Below are positions 17,507 through 26,008 of a DNA stretch of 64,000 nt, one piece after another (position 1 is the first letter of the stretch; each line of letters opens with the position of its first letter). This stretch comes from Zavarzinia marina (GTDB taxonomy: Bacteria > Pseudomonadota > Alphaproteobacteria > Zavarziniales > Zavarziniaceae). The notes beneath the pieces are model-generated. The model made no database searches. It was not told the DNA's origin and saw nothing but the letters and a program-made list of their open reading frames with translations. The stretch covers positions 992,001 through 1,056,000 of the forward strand of contig NZ_JAKGSB010000001.1 in NCBI RefSeq assembly GCF_021568905.1, written 5' to 3'. The position numbers were made by a program, and so were the translations under genes.

Positions 17507-20500
17507 ATGAACCTGCCCGAACTCTGCATCCGGCGGCCGGTCTTTGCGACCGTGCTCTCCCTGGTGATCTGCCTGATCGGCCTCGTCGCCTATCAGCGCC
17601 TGGCGGTCCGGGAATATCCCAACATCGACATCCCGGTGATCAGTGTCCGCACCGATTACACCGGCGCCAGCGCCGGCGTGGTCGAGAGCCAGATCACCCA
17701 GATCCTCGAGGATTCGATTTCCGGCCTCGACGGTATCGACACCATCACCTCGAGCAGTCAGGACGGGCGCAGCTCGATCACCATCCGCTTCCTTCTGGGC
17801 GTCGACCCCGACGTCGCCGCCAGCGACGTGCGCGATCGGGTGGCGCGGGTGCGCCGCGACCTGCCGGAGGAAGCCTCCGAACCCTCCATCGCCAAGGTGG
17901 AGGACGACGCCCAGCCGATCATCTATCTCTCGCTCAACGCCGAAGGCGCGAGCCGCCTCGAAGTGACCGAGGTGGCGGAGACCTATGTCGTCGACCGCCT
18001 GCAGACCATCCCGGGCATTTCCTCCGCCGATCTTCGGGGCGAGCGGCGCTTTTCCATGCGCATCTGGCTGGATCCCGCGCGCATGGCGGCCCTGGCGGTC
18101 ACCACCCAGGACATCGAGGACGCGCTGCGCGCCCAGAACCTGACCGTGCCGGCCGGCCGCATCGAATCGAACCAGCGCGAATTCACCGTCGACGCCAGCA
18201 CCGACCTGCGCACCCCCGCAGAATTCGCCGACGTCATCCTGCGCCGGACCGGCAACTACATGGTCCGCCTCGGCGATGTCGCCCGGGTCGAGCTGGGGCC
18301 GGAGAACGAACGCCTGCTGGCGCGCTACAACGGCCGCGAGTCGGTTTCCGTCGCCATCATCAAGCAGGCGACCGCCAACCCGGTGGAGATCGCCGCAGAA
18401 CTGCGCCGCCGCCTGCCCGAGATCCGCGACGCCCTGCCCGCCGGCTACGAGATCACCGTCAGCTACGATTCCTCGATCTTCATCGAACGCTCGATCGCGG
18501 CGGTGCAGGACGCGATCGTCGAGGCCGTGGTGCTGGTGATCGTGGTGATCTTCCTGTTCCTGCGCAGCGCCCGCGCCACGGTGATCCCGTTGGTCACCAT
18601 CCCGGTCTCGCTGATCGGCGCCTGTTTCATCATGTATGCCTTCGGCTTCACGCTGAACACGGTGACCCTGCTCGCCTTCGTGCTGGCTGTCGGCCTGGTC
18701 GTCGACGATGCCATCGTCGTCCTGGAGAACATCTACCGTCACGTCGAATCCGGCATGGCGCCCCGGGCGGCAGCCATGCGCGGCGCGCGCGAGATCGCCT
18801 TCGCCGTGGTCGCCATGACCCTGACGCTGGCCGCCGTCTATGCCCCCGTCGCCTTCGCCGAGGGGCGGATCGGCCGGCTCTTCTCCGAATTCGCCCTGAC
18901 GCTGGCGGGTGCCGTCATCGTCTCCGGCTTCGTCGCGCTGACCCTGACCCCCATGATGTGCGCGGGCCTGCTGCGCCACCAGACCGGCCACGGCGCCTTC
19001 TATCGCTTCGTCGAGGGCGGGCTGGACCGGCTGGACCGGGGCTACGGCAAGCTGCTGGGGCGCGTGCTGAAGCTCTGGCCCGTGGTGATCGCCGTCGGCC
19101 TCGCCGTGGTCGGCGCCAATGTCCTTCTGTTCGCCAGCCTGAAGTCCGAACTGGCCCCGACCGAGGACCGCGGCATCATCCGCGTCAGCGGCCGCGCCCC
19201 CGAAGGCGCCACCCTGGACTTCACCGTCCGCTACGGCGAGATCGTCGAGAAGCTGGCGGCTGAAATCCCCGATGTCGCGGGCGTGCTCTTCATCGTCGGC
19301 GCCCGCAGCGACGTCACCAGTCTCTTCGCCAATCTGATCCTGAAGAACTGGGAGGAGCGCGGCCGCGCCCAGCAGTCGATCACCCAGCAGTTGCGCGGCC
19401 GCCTGTCGCGGGTGCCGGGGATCAATCTCTCCGCCAGCAATCCCCCCTCCCTCGGACAGAGCGCCAGCCGGAAGCCGGTCAGCTTCGTCATTCAGTCCAG
19501 CGGCGACTTCGCCGAACTGGACGCTGCCGCCCAGACCCTGATCCAGGCCGTCGCCGACAATCCGGGCCTGATCGATACCGAATCCGACCTGACCCTGAAC
19601 AAGCCCCAACTCGAAGTGGTGATCGACCGCGACAAGGCGGCCAGCCTCGGCATCGAGGCGGGCGTGCTGGCGCGGACCCTGGAGACCTTCTTCGGCGGGC
19701 GCAACGTCACCCGTTTCGAGCGCAACGACAAGCGTTACGACGTCATCCTTCAGGTCGACGGCGCCGACAAGCGCGAGCCCTCGGACCTGACCGCGCTCTA
19801 TGTCCGTTCCGCCTCCGGGGCGATGGTTCAACTCTCCAATCTGGCCACCGTGCGCGAAACCGTCGGGCCGAAGGAATTGCTGCGCTTCAACAAGGCGCGA
19901 TCCGCCACCATCTCCGCCGATCTGGCGCCGGGCTACAGCCTGGGGCAGGCCCTCGCCGACCTGGAGGCGGCCGCGCGCGACGTGCTGCCGCCGGGCTTCC
20001 GCCACGACTACGACGGCCAGAGCCGGGAATTCCGCGAAGCCTCCGGCACGCTCTACATCACCTTCCTGCTGGCGGTCGCCTTCATCTTCCTGGTGCTGTC
20101 GGCGCAGTTCGAGAGTTTCGCGGCGCCCATCGTCATCCTGCTTTCGGTGCCGCTGTCGATCGCCGGCGCGCTCGGCGCTTTGCTGCTGACGGGCGGCACC
20201 TTGAACGTCTACAGCCAGATCGGCCTCATCACCCTGGTCGGCCTGATCTCGAAGCACGGCATCCTGATCGTCGAATTCGCCAATCAGCAGCGCGCCGACG
20301 GGCTTGCCCCGCGCGATGCCGTGATCGCCGCCGCGCGGCTCCGCCTGCGCCCGATCCTGATGACCACCGGCGCCATGGTGCTGGGCGCCGTGCCGCTCGC
20401 CTTCGCCGGCGGGCCCGGCGCCGAAAGCCGCCAGGACATCGGCTGGGTCATCGTCGGCGGCATGAGCTTCGGCACCCTTCTCACCCTCTTCGTCGTGCCG

Positions 20501-20587
20501 GTGGTCTATCTCCTGATCATGGGCCGGAAGTCCGCCGTCCACACGCCTTCGGCCGGCGAACTGCCCGCCGGCCAAGCGCCATCGTGA
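17507..20587 (+). CDS. RND efflux permease (AcrB/HAE family)
   Basis: A 1026-residue proton-driven efflux pump. It starts MNLPELCIRRPVFATV, with the family NIDIPVISV region, two large periplasmic loops and twelve TM segments. TM4 carries the proton-relay aspartates in LAVGLVVDDAIVVLENIYRH, and the C-terminal half repeats the fold (LITLVGLISKHGILIVEFAN). It forms an operon with the adaptor upstream; no outer-membrane channel gene is adjacent. The substrate is unknown; organic solutes or drugs are likely from the HAE-type sequence. Confidence 0.95.
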   Translation: MNLPELCIRRPVFATVLSLVICLIGLVAYQRLAVREYPNIDIPVISVRTDYTGASAGVVESQITQILEDSISGLDGIDTITSSSQDGRSSITIRFLLGVDPDVAASDVRDRVARVRRDLPEEASEPSIAKVEDDAQPIIYLSLNAEGASRLEVTEVAETYVVDRLQTIPGISSADLRGERRFSMRIWLDPARMAALAVTTQDIEDALRAQNLTVPAGRIESNQREFTVDASTDLRTPAEFADVILRRTGNYMVRLGDVARVELGPENERLLARYNGRESVSVAIIKQATANPVEIAAELRRRLPEIRDALPAGYEITVSYDSSIFIERSIAAVQDAIVEAVVLVIVVIFLFLRSARATVIPLVTIPVSLIGACFIMYAFGFTLNTVTLLAFVLAVGLVVDDAIVVLENIYRHVESGMAPRAAAMRGAREIAFAVVAMTLTLAAVYAPVAFAEGRIGRLFSEFALTLAGAVIVSGFVALTLTPMMCAGLLRHQTGHGAFYRFVEGGLDRLDRGYGKLLGRVLKLWPVVIAVGLAVVGANVLLFASLKSELAPTEDRGIIRVSGRAPEGATLDFTVRYGEIVEKLAAEIPDVAGVLFIVGARSDVTSLFANLILKNWEERGRAQQSITQQLRGRLSRVPGINLSASNPPSLGQSASRKPVSFVIQSSGDFAELDAAAQTLIQAVADNPGLIDTESDLTLNKPQLEVVIDRDKAASLGIEAGVLARTLETFFGGRNVTRFERNDKRYDVILQVDGADKREPSDLTALYVRSASGAMVQLSNLATVRETVGPKELLRFNKARSATISADLAPGYSLGQALADLEAAARDVLPPGFRHDYDGQSREFREASGTLYITFLLAVAFIFLVLSAQFESFAAPIVILLSVPLSIAGALGALLLTGGTLNVYSQIGLITLVGLISKHGILIVEFANQQRADGLAPRDAVIAAARLRLRPILMTTGAMVLGAVPLAFAGGPGAESRQDIGWVIVGGMSFGTLLTLFVVPVVYLLIMGRKSAVHTPSAGELPAGQAPS

Positions 20588-21783
20588 GCGCGACCTTCCC
20601 GACGATCACGCTGCAGCCGGGCCACGACCGACGTCTCTCGGGCGGGCATCCCTGGGCCTATTCCAACGAATTGCGCCTGGATGCCGCCGCCAAGGCCCTG
20701 GAGCCCGGCAGCCTCGTGCGTCTCGCCCGGGGCGACGGCAAGCCGATCGGCATCGCCAGCTTCAACCGCAATACATTGATCGCCGCCCGCCTGCTGCTGC
20801 GCGATCCGCGCGCGACCCCCGACATGATCGACCGCGCCTTCCTCGAAGCGCGGATCCGCCGGGCGCTGTCGCTGCGCGAGAAATTCTTCGACGGTCCCTG
20901 GTACCGCCTGATCCATGCCGAGGGCGACGGCATGCCCGGTTTCATCGTCGACCGTTTCGGCGACACGCTGGTGGTGCAAGCCAATACCGCCGGGGCGGAA
21001 CGCCTGACGCCGCTGTTTCTCGACGCCCTCGAGGCCGTGATCGCGCCCGCCGCCGTGGTGCTGCGCAACGACAGCGCCTATCGCGAACTCGAAGGCCTGC
21101 CCCGCGCCATCGTCCTGGCGCGCGGCGCCCTGCCCGACCGGGTCGAGGCGGTCGAACATGGTGTCCGCCATGGCATCGAGCCGCTGGACGGCCAGAAGAC
21201 CGGCTGGTTCTTCGATCTGCACGGCGCGCGCGGCCTGATCGCCGGCCTGTCGGCGGGCGCGCGCGTCCTCGATCTCTGCTGCAATGCCGGCGCCTTCGGT
21301 CTGGCCGCGCTGAAGGCGGGGGCGGCCTCCGCCCTGCTCGTGGACCGGGCGCAGCAGGCGCTCGCCGCCGCCGAGGCGACGGCGCAGGCCAACGGACTGG
21401 CGGCGCGCGCGGCATTCAGCCGCGCCGACATGTTCGACGAGGCGGAACGCCTGGCCGGCCTCGATGCGCGCTACGACGTGGTCATCGCCGATCCGCCCAG
21501 TTTCGCCAAGTCGCGAAAGGACGTGCCCCAGGCGCTCCGCGCCTATCGCAAGCTGGCGCGCGCCTCGGCCCGGCTGGTGGCGCCCGGCGGCACGCTCTTC
21601 ATCGCGTCGTGCAGCCACAATATCGAGCACGACGCCTTCGGCACCGAGGTCGCGCGCGGCATCGCCGCCGCCGAGCGGGAAGCGCGCATCATCGCCTCCG
21701 GCGGGGCCGGCCCGGACCACCCGATCCATCCCATGCTGCCGGAAAGCGGTTACCTGAAGTGGCTCGTCTTCGCCTTCGACTGA
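20584..21783 (+). CDS. Class I rRNA methyltransferase, RlmI-like (23S rRNA m5C1962)
   Basis: A 399-residue protein with an N-terminal PUA RNA-binding domain (TLQPGHDRRLSGGHPWAYSN), a central segment, and a Rossmann methyltransferase domain with VLDLCCNAGAFGL, DPPSFAKS and the SCSHNI cysteine motif. This is the RlmI layout, which methylates C1962 of 23S rRNA. Its GTG start overlaps the RND stop (GTGA), so it is translated with the pump genes. A functional link is not evident. Confidence 0.87.
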   Translation: MSATFPTITLQPGHDRRLSGGHPWAYSNELRLDAAAKALEPGSLVRLARGDGKPIGIASFNRNTLIAARLLLRDPRATPDMIDRAFLEARIRRALSLREKFFDGPWYRLIHAEGDGMPGFIVDRFGDTLVVQANTAGAERLTPLFLDALEAVIAPAAVVLRNDSAYRELEGLPRAIVLARGALPDRVEAVEHGVRHGIEPLDGQKTGWFFDLHGARGLIAGLSAGARVLDLCCNAGAFGLAALKAGAASALLVDRAQQALAAAEATAQANGLAARAAFSRADMFDEAERLAGLDARYDVVIADPPSFAKSRKDVPQALRAYRKLARASARLVAPGGTLFIASCSHNIEHDAFGTEVARGIAAAEREARIIASGGAGPDHPIHPMLPESGYLKWLVFAFD

Positions 21784-22478
21784 GCGCCGCCGCCCTCGCC
21801 TTCGCGGCGGTCGTTGCACCGGTACGGGCGGAGACCGTCGACACCGCGCTTCTGCTGGCGCTCGACGCCTCGTCCTCCGTCGACCGGGAGGAATATTTCC
21901 TGCAGACGGAGGGGATTTCGATCGCCTTCGCCGACGAGGAGATACAGGCCGCGATCGCCGCCGGGCCGACCGGGCGGATCGCCGTCGCCGTCGTCTCCTG
22001 GTCCCATCCCGACCGCCAGAGCCTGGACCTCGACTGGCGGATCGTGACCGCCGAGACGGCCCCCGCCTTCGCCGAGACGATGTTCAACCTGCCCCGCAAC
22101 ATCGAAGGCGGCGGCACCGCCGTCGGCGCCGCCCTGCTGCGCGCCGGCCAGGTGATGGAGAGCCTGCCGTTCACCGCCATGCGCCGGGTGATCGACGTTT
22201 CGGGCGACGGCAAGACCAGTGCCGGGCCCCTGCCCGCCGTGCCGCGCGATGCCCTGATCGCCCAGGGCATCACCGTGAACGGCCTCGCCATCGTCAACGA
22301 AGAGGCGGATGTCGACGATTACTACGCCGCCGAGGTGATCGGGGGCCCGGGCGCCTTCGTCGAGGTCGCCCGGGATTACGAGGATTTCCGCCGTGCCATC
22401 CGGCGGAAGCTGTTGCGCGAATTGCGCAGCGACCCCCTCGTCGCCGAGATGACGCCTCTCAGAGCGGCGCCACCGTGA
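21759..22478 (+). CDS. DUF1194 family secreted VWA-like protein
   Basis: A 239-residue protein. GTG 21759 gives a clean signal peptide (MARLRLRLSAAALAFAAVVA, cleavage near VRAET). The mature part has the metal-adhesion-site-like LALDASSSVD (DxSxS), SGDGKTSAG and GLAIVNEEAD typical of DUF1194, a von Willebrand-A-like family of unknown role. The start overlaps rlmI by 25 bases. The 3' end overlaps the convergent nfeD gene by 20 bases. Confidence 0.82.
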   Translation: MARLRLRLSAAALAFAAVVAPVRAETVDTALLLALDASSSVDREEYFLQTEGISIAFADEEIQAAIAAGPTGRIAVAVVSWSHPDRQSLDLDWRIVTAETAPAFAETMFNLPRNIEGGGTAVGAALLRAGQVMESLPFTAMRRVIDVSGDGKTSAGPLPAVPRDALIAQGITVNGLAIVNEEADVDDYYAAEVIGGPGAFVEVARDYEDFRRAIRRKLLRELRSDPLVAEMTPLRAAPP

Positions 22479-22902
22479 GGCGAGTGCCCTCGGCCGCGAC
22501 GACGCGCACCTTGGTGCCGGCCGGCAGGTCCGGCCCCGTGACCGACCAGCTCGTATCATCCAGGCGGACCCGGCCGCTGCCTTCGCTGATCGCCTGAATG
22601 ACCACCGCCTCGCGCCCGATCAGTGTCTTTTCGCGCTGATTGAGGCCCGGGACGGGCGGCGAGATCAGCCAGCCCTTCAGCATCCGCTGGCCGAGCAGCA
22701 GGGAGGCGGCACTGGCGATGGCGAAGATCATCAACTGATAGATCACGTCCATCCCGGGCACGAGCAGCAGCACGGTCCCGGCGATCACGGCACCGATGGC
22801 GAGCCAGAGGAAGATCACCCCCGGCATCAGGATCTCGAGGATGATCAGGGCGACCGCCAGGGTGTACCAGTACCAGAAGACGATCTCGAAACCGTTCGGC
22901 AT
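22459..22902 (-). CDS. NfeD family membrane protein
   Basis: A 147-residue protein with four N-terminal hydrophobic helices (ALIILEILMPGVIFLWLAIG and others) and a C-terminal OB-fold (LIGREAVVIQAISEGSGRVR, DTSWSV). NfeD proteins bind SPFH proteins in membrane microdomains. It starts 13 bases after the SPFH stop, in the classical pair order. It overlaps the DUF1194 gene tail to tail. Confidence 0.92.
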   Translation of the reverse strand: MPNGFEIVFWYWYTLAVALIILEILMPGVIFLWLAIGAVIAGTVLLLVPGMDVIYQLMIFAIASAASLLLGQRMLKGWLISPPVPGLNQREKTLIGREAVVIQAISEGSGRVRLDDTSWSVTGPDLPAGTKVRVVAAEGTRLTVAPL

Positions 22903-22915
22903 CGCGGCCCTCCCC

Positions 22916-23875
22916 TCAGCTCTGGCCCCAGGGCTTCGGCGCCGAGCCGCCGCCCGCGCCGCCCTGTTTGGTCAGATCGGCGATGCCCGAAATGGCGCCC
23001 AGGATCCCCGTCGCCTCGAGCGGCAGGAAGGTGATCTTGTTGTTGGGGGCCATGCCGATGCCGGCCAGGGCCTCGATGTATTTCTGGCCCAGGAAGTAGT
23101 TGATGGCGCCGGTGCCGCCGGCCGCGATCGCGTCCGAGACCATGGTGGTGGCGCGGGCTTCCGCCTCGGCCGCGCGTTCACGCGCCTCGGCGTCGCGGAA
23201 GGCGGCTTCGCGCCGGCCCTCGGCCTCCAGGATCGCCGCCTGCTTCTCGCCCTCGGCGCGCTTGATGCTCGATTCGCGAACGCCCTCGGCTTCGAGGATG
23301 GTGGCGCGCTTCTCGCGTTCCGCCTTCATCTGGCGGGCCATGGCGTGGACCATGTCCTCGGGCGGGGCGATGTCCTTCAGCTCGATGCGGGTGACCTTGA
23401 TGCCCCAGGGCTGGGTCGCCTGATCGATGATGGCGAGGAGCTGATCGTTGATCTCGGTCCGGCGCGACAGCACTTCGTCGAGGCTCATGGAGCCCATGAC
23501 CGAACGGATGTTGGTCAGCACCAGATTGATGATCGCCGCCGTCAGGTTCTGCACCTCATAGGCCGCCTGGGCCGGGTTGACGACCTGATAGAAGGCGACG
23601 GCGTCGCAGGTGACGATGGCATTGTCGAGGGTGATGATCTTCTGCGACGGGATGTCCAGCACCACTTCCTGGGTGGTCATGCGGGCACCGATCTGGTCGA
23701 TCACCGGAAAGATGAAGTTCAGGCCCGGATAGAGCGTGCGGGTATAGCGCCCGAAGCGTTCGAGCGTGAAGGCACGGCCCTGTGGAACCGTCTTCACCCC
23801 CATGAAGACCAGGATCAGAACCAGGGCCACGAGGACCAGTACGAACACGCCGAAGCCTTGCATTTCCCCCTCCAC
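22916..23875 (-). CDS. SPFH/band-7 (stomatin, QmcA-like) protein
   Basis: A 319-residue protein with an N-terminal membrane hairpin (VFVLVLVALVLILVFMGV), an SPFH domain (GRAFTLERFGRYTRTLYPGL, then TTQEVVLDIPSQKIITLDNA) and a long coiled coil rich in Ala, Glu and Arg (MKAEREKRATILEAEG). It oligomerises into membrane scaffolds. Partner NfeD is immediately downstream. Confidence 0.94.
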   Translation of the reverse strand: MEGEMQGFGVFVLVLVALVLILVFMGVKTVPQGRAFTLERFGRYTRTLYPGLNFIFPVIDQIGARMTTQEVVLDIPSQKIITLDNAIVTCDAVAFYQVVNPAQAAYEVQNLTAAIINLVLTNIRSVMGSMSLDEVLSRRTEINDQLLAIIDQATQPWGIKVTRIELKDIAPPEDMVHAMARQMKAEREKRATILEAEGVRESSIKRAEGEKQAAILEAEGRREAAFRDAEARERAAEAEARATTMVSDAIAAGGTGAINYFLGQKYIEALAGIGMAPNNKITFLPLEATGILGAISGIADLTKQGGAGGGSAPKPWGQS

Positions 23876-23945
23876 ATGCGATTTGGTGCCGGATGGTGCC
23901 CTTCATATCACGGTGCGGCCAGAAAAATGGTGAAGTGATTCACAG

Positions 23946-24677
23946 ATGCGCATCCTTTGCATTCAGAACGACATGATGACCCCGCCCGGCCTCGTCGGGC
24001 AGGCCATGATCGCCGCCGGCGCGCGGCTCGACGTCGTCGCGCCGCACCATGGCTGGACAAGTCATGCGCCGCTTTCCGGCGGCACCCTGCCGGCGGCGCC
24101 GGGGGCATATGACGCCCTCCTGGTGCTGGGCGGGCCGATGCATGCCAATGACGATGCCGGCTATCCCGCGCTGCCCGCCGTGCTGTCGCTGATCCGGGCC
24201 TTCGACGCCGCCGACCGGCCGGTGCTCGGCATCTGCCTCGGCGCGCAGCTGATCGCCCGGGCCTTCGGGGCGCGCGTCTATCCGCGCGGCCTGACCGAGA
24301 TCGGCTTCCTGCCGCTGGCCCTGGCACCGGCCGCCGCGGCCGATCCGCTGCTGCGCGACCTCGGTCCCGAGGCCCATGTCATGCAATGGCACGAAGACAC
24401 CTTCGACCTGCCGCCGGGCGCCGAACTACTGATGACCGGCGCCGACGTCCGGCACCAGGCGTTTCGCCTCCATCGTGCGACCTATGGCTTCCAATGCCAT
24501 TTCGAGGTGACGGCGGACATTGCCCGCGAATGGCTGCGCCGCAACCTCGACTGGGTGGCCCGCGAGAGACCGGACGTGCTCGATCGTTTCGAGGACGGGC
24601 TGCACCGCCACCTGCCCGGCGCCGCCCGTTTCGCATCCGCCGTGACCGACCGCTTCCTGGCCCTGATCGCGCCTTGA
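23946..24677 (+). CDS. Class I glutamine amidotransferase (GMP synthase-like)
   Basis: A 243-residue stand-alone GATase domain. The nucleophile elbow is LGICLGAQLIARAFG with the catalytic Cys. The oxyanion region is GGPMHAND, and the His of the triad is in YGFQCHFEVT. The QWHEDTF motif is typical of the YfeJ/GuaA-N-like group. There is no synthetase partner here, so the acceptor is unknown. It starts 70 bases from the divergent SPFH gene. Confidence 0.85.
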   Translation: MRILCIQNDMMTPPGLVGQAMIAAGARLDVVAPHHGWTSHAPLSGGTLPAAPGAYDALLVLGGPMHANDDAGYPALPAVLSLIRAFDAADRPVLGICLGAQLIARAFGARVYPRGLTEIGFLPLALAPAAAADPLLRDLGPEAHVMQWHEDTFDLPPGAELLMTGADVRHQAFRLHRATYGFQCHFEVTADIAREWLRRNLDWVARERPDVLDRFEDGLHRHLPGAARFASAVTDRFLALIAP

Positions 24678-24723
24678 CGCTTCGCGTGCCGAGGCACTGG
24701 ACCGCGCCCCGCATCTGTGCAGG

Positions 24724-25920
24724 ATGGCGGTCGTGACCGCCGCAACGCAAAGCCGTCTCCAGCCGAATCGTCGCCAGATCCTGGCGGCCGGCGGTGCGCT
24801 TGCCTGCGCGGCCGGCTTCGGCCCCCGCGCCGTCGCGGCACCCCGCCCGTCCCACATCCTGGCCCCCGCCGCCTATGGCGACGAAACCTTCCTCGCCGCC
24901 CTTGGCAAGCTCGCGGGCGCCAGCTTCGATCACCAGATGCTGGACGGTGACGATGCCGCCGTCGATGCCCTGCGCCCGCTCGGGCCGACCGCGTCGGCCA
25001 GCCAGATCCGCGCCCGCCCCGGCCTCGTCGTCACCGCCCATCCCTGGGCGCGCGGCATCCTCTGGCCCGAAGGGGTGATCGACGCGCTGGCCAAGCAGGT
25101 CTCGCCCACCACGATCGAACTGGCGCCGGGCCTCGTGCCCAGCCTGTCGGACCTGGAGACGGGGCTGGAGGGGCGCTATTTCCTGGGCCGGGCCATGGCC
25201 TTCGACATGGCCGCCATGGTCGTGGACCGGCGCCGTGTCTCGGTCGACGCGGTCGGCGATTTCGGTCTCGGCATTCTCGACGATCCGGCGTTGCGCGGGC
25301 GCTATGCCGTGGTCGACGACCGCCGCAGCCTGCTGGCCATGGCCATGCTCTATGCCGGGCTCGACCCCTTCCGCCTGCAGCGGCCGAGCGAATTACGCCG
25401 CTTCGAGCCCGCCTTGCGCCAGCTCGTCGCGCGCGCCGCCGTCGTGGTGCCGACGGCGGCGGAAGCGATCGCCGCCATCGCCGACGGCCGGGCCGACCTG
25501 GCGCTGCCCGCCGGCCTCGGTGCCATGGCGCCCGCCCGTCTTTCGGGCCAGGGGCATCTGGCACTGGCTTTGCCGGGCGTCGGGCCGCTGGGCGGGCGGG
25601 CCGCCTTCTACTGGGTCGAAATGATGACCGTGGTCACCCAGGCACCGGCCGAGATGAAGGCGGCCATGGCGGCGGCCGAGGATAGCGACGCGGTGCTCGC
25701 GCTCGCCCGCGCGGGGGGCGGTCTTCGACCGGTCGCCGGCCTTGCCCTGCCCGCCATCGCCGAGAAGCTGGCGCCCGAGGAACGGTCCGCGCTCGATCTC
25801 GATCTGCTGCCCGGCTTTCTTGCGCGCTGCGCCCCTATGGGGCTGGTGGCGGAACGCCGCCGCCTCGCCCCCCTGCTGGCCGAGGTGCTGGCCGGCCCGG
25901 CGGCCGATCCCGCCCAATAA
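24724..25920 (+). CDS. Putative Tat-exported substrate-binding-like protein
   Basis: A 398-residue protein I cannot assign to a precise family. The N-terminus has a twin-arginine signal (NRRQILAAGGALACAAG), cleaved near AVAA. The mature part begins SHILAPAAYGDETF and alternates strands and Ala-rich helices as in periplasmic solute-binding proteins; segments such as GILDDP resemble ABC spermidine/iron-binding proteins. No transporter gene is adjacent. Function is inferred only from the export signal and fold-like pattern. Confidence 0.6.
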   Translation: MAVVTAATQSRLQPNRRQILAAGGALACAAGFGPRAVAAPRPSHILAPAAYGDETFLAALGKLAGASFDHQMLDGDDAAVDALRPLGPTASASQIRARPGLVVTAHPWARGILWPEGVIDALAKQVSPTTIELAPGLVPSLSDLETGLEGRYFLGRAMAFDMAAMVVDRRRVSVDAVGDFGLGILDDPALRGRYAVVDDRRSLLAMAMLYAGLDPFRLQRPSELRRFEPALRQLVARAAVVVPTAAEAIAAIADGRADLALPAGLGAMAPARLSGQGHLALALPGVGPLGGRAAFYWVEMMTVVTQAPAEMKAAMAAAEDSDAVLALARAGGGLRPVAGLALPAIAEKLAPEERSALDLDLLPGFLARCAPMGLVAERRRLAPLLAEVLAGPAADPAQ

Positions 25921-25960
25921 GCCTTTCGCCGACCTCAACGAATGGGGTCGGCAACGAGAA

Positions 25961-25984
25961 AGGGGCGCGGTTTCCCGCGCCCCT
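25961..25984. terminator. Bidirectional hairpin between convergent genes
   Basis: Perfect 10-bp stem AGGGGCGCGG (25961-25970) / CCGCGCCCCT (25975-25984) with loop TTTC, between the stops of two convergent genes. Short T-rich flanks lie on each strand (CGTCTTG plus, TTCTCG minus). Confidence 0.65.
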
Positions 25985-26008
25985 CGTCTTGTCGTAACGC
26001 CTTGCGGC

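Noticed and set aside
16847-20575. Very long minus-strand frame opposite the RND permease
   Set aside because: It mirrors the permease codon pattern of high-GC DNA, has no recognisable domain and no start signal; it is a shadow frame.
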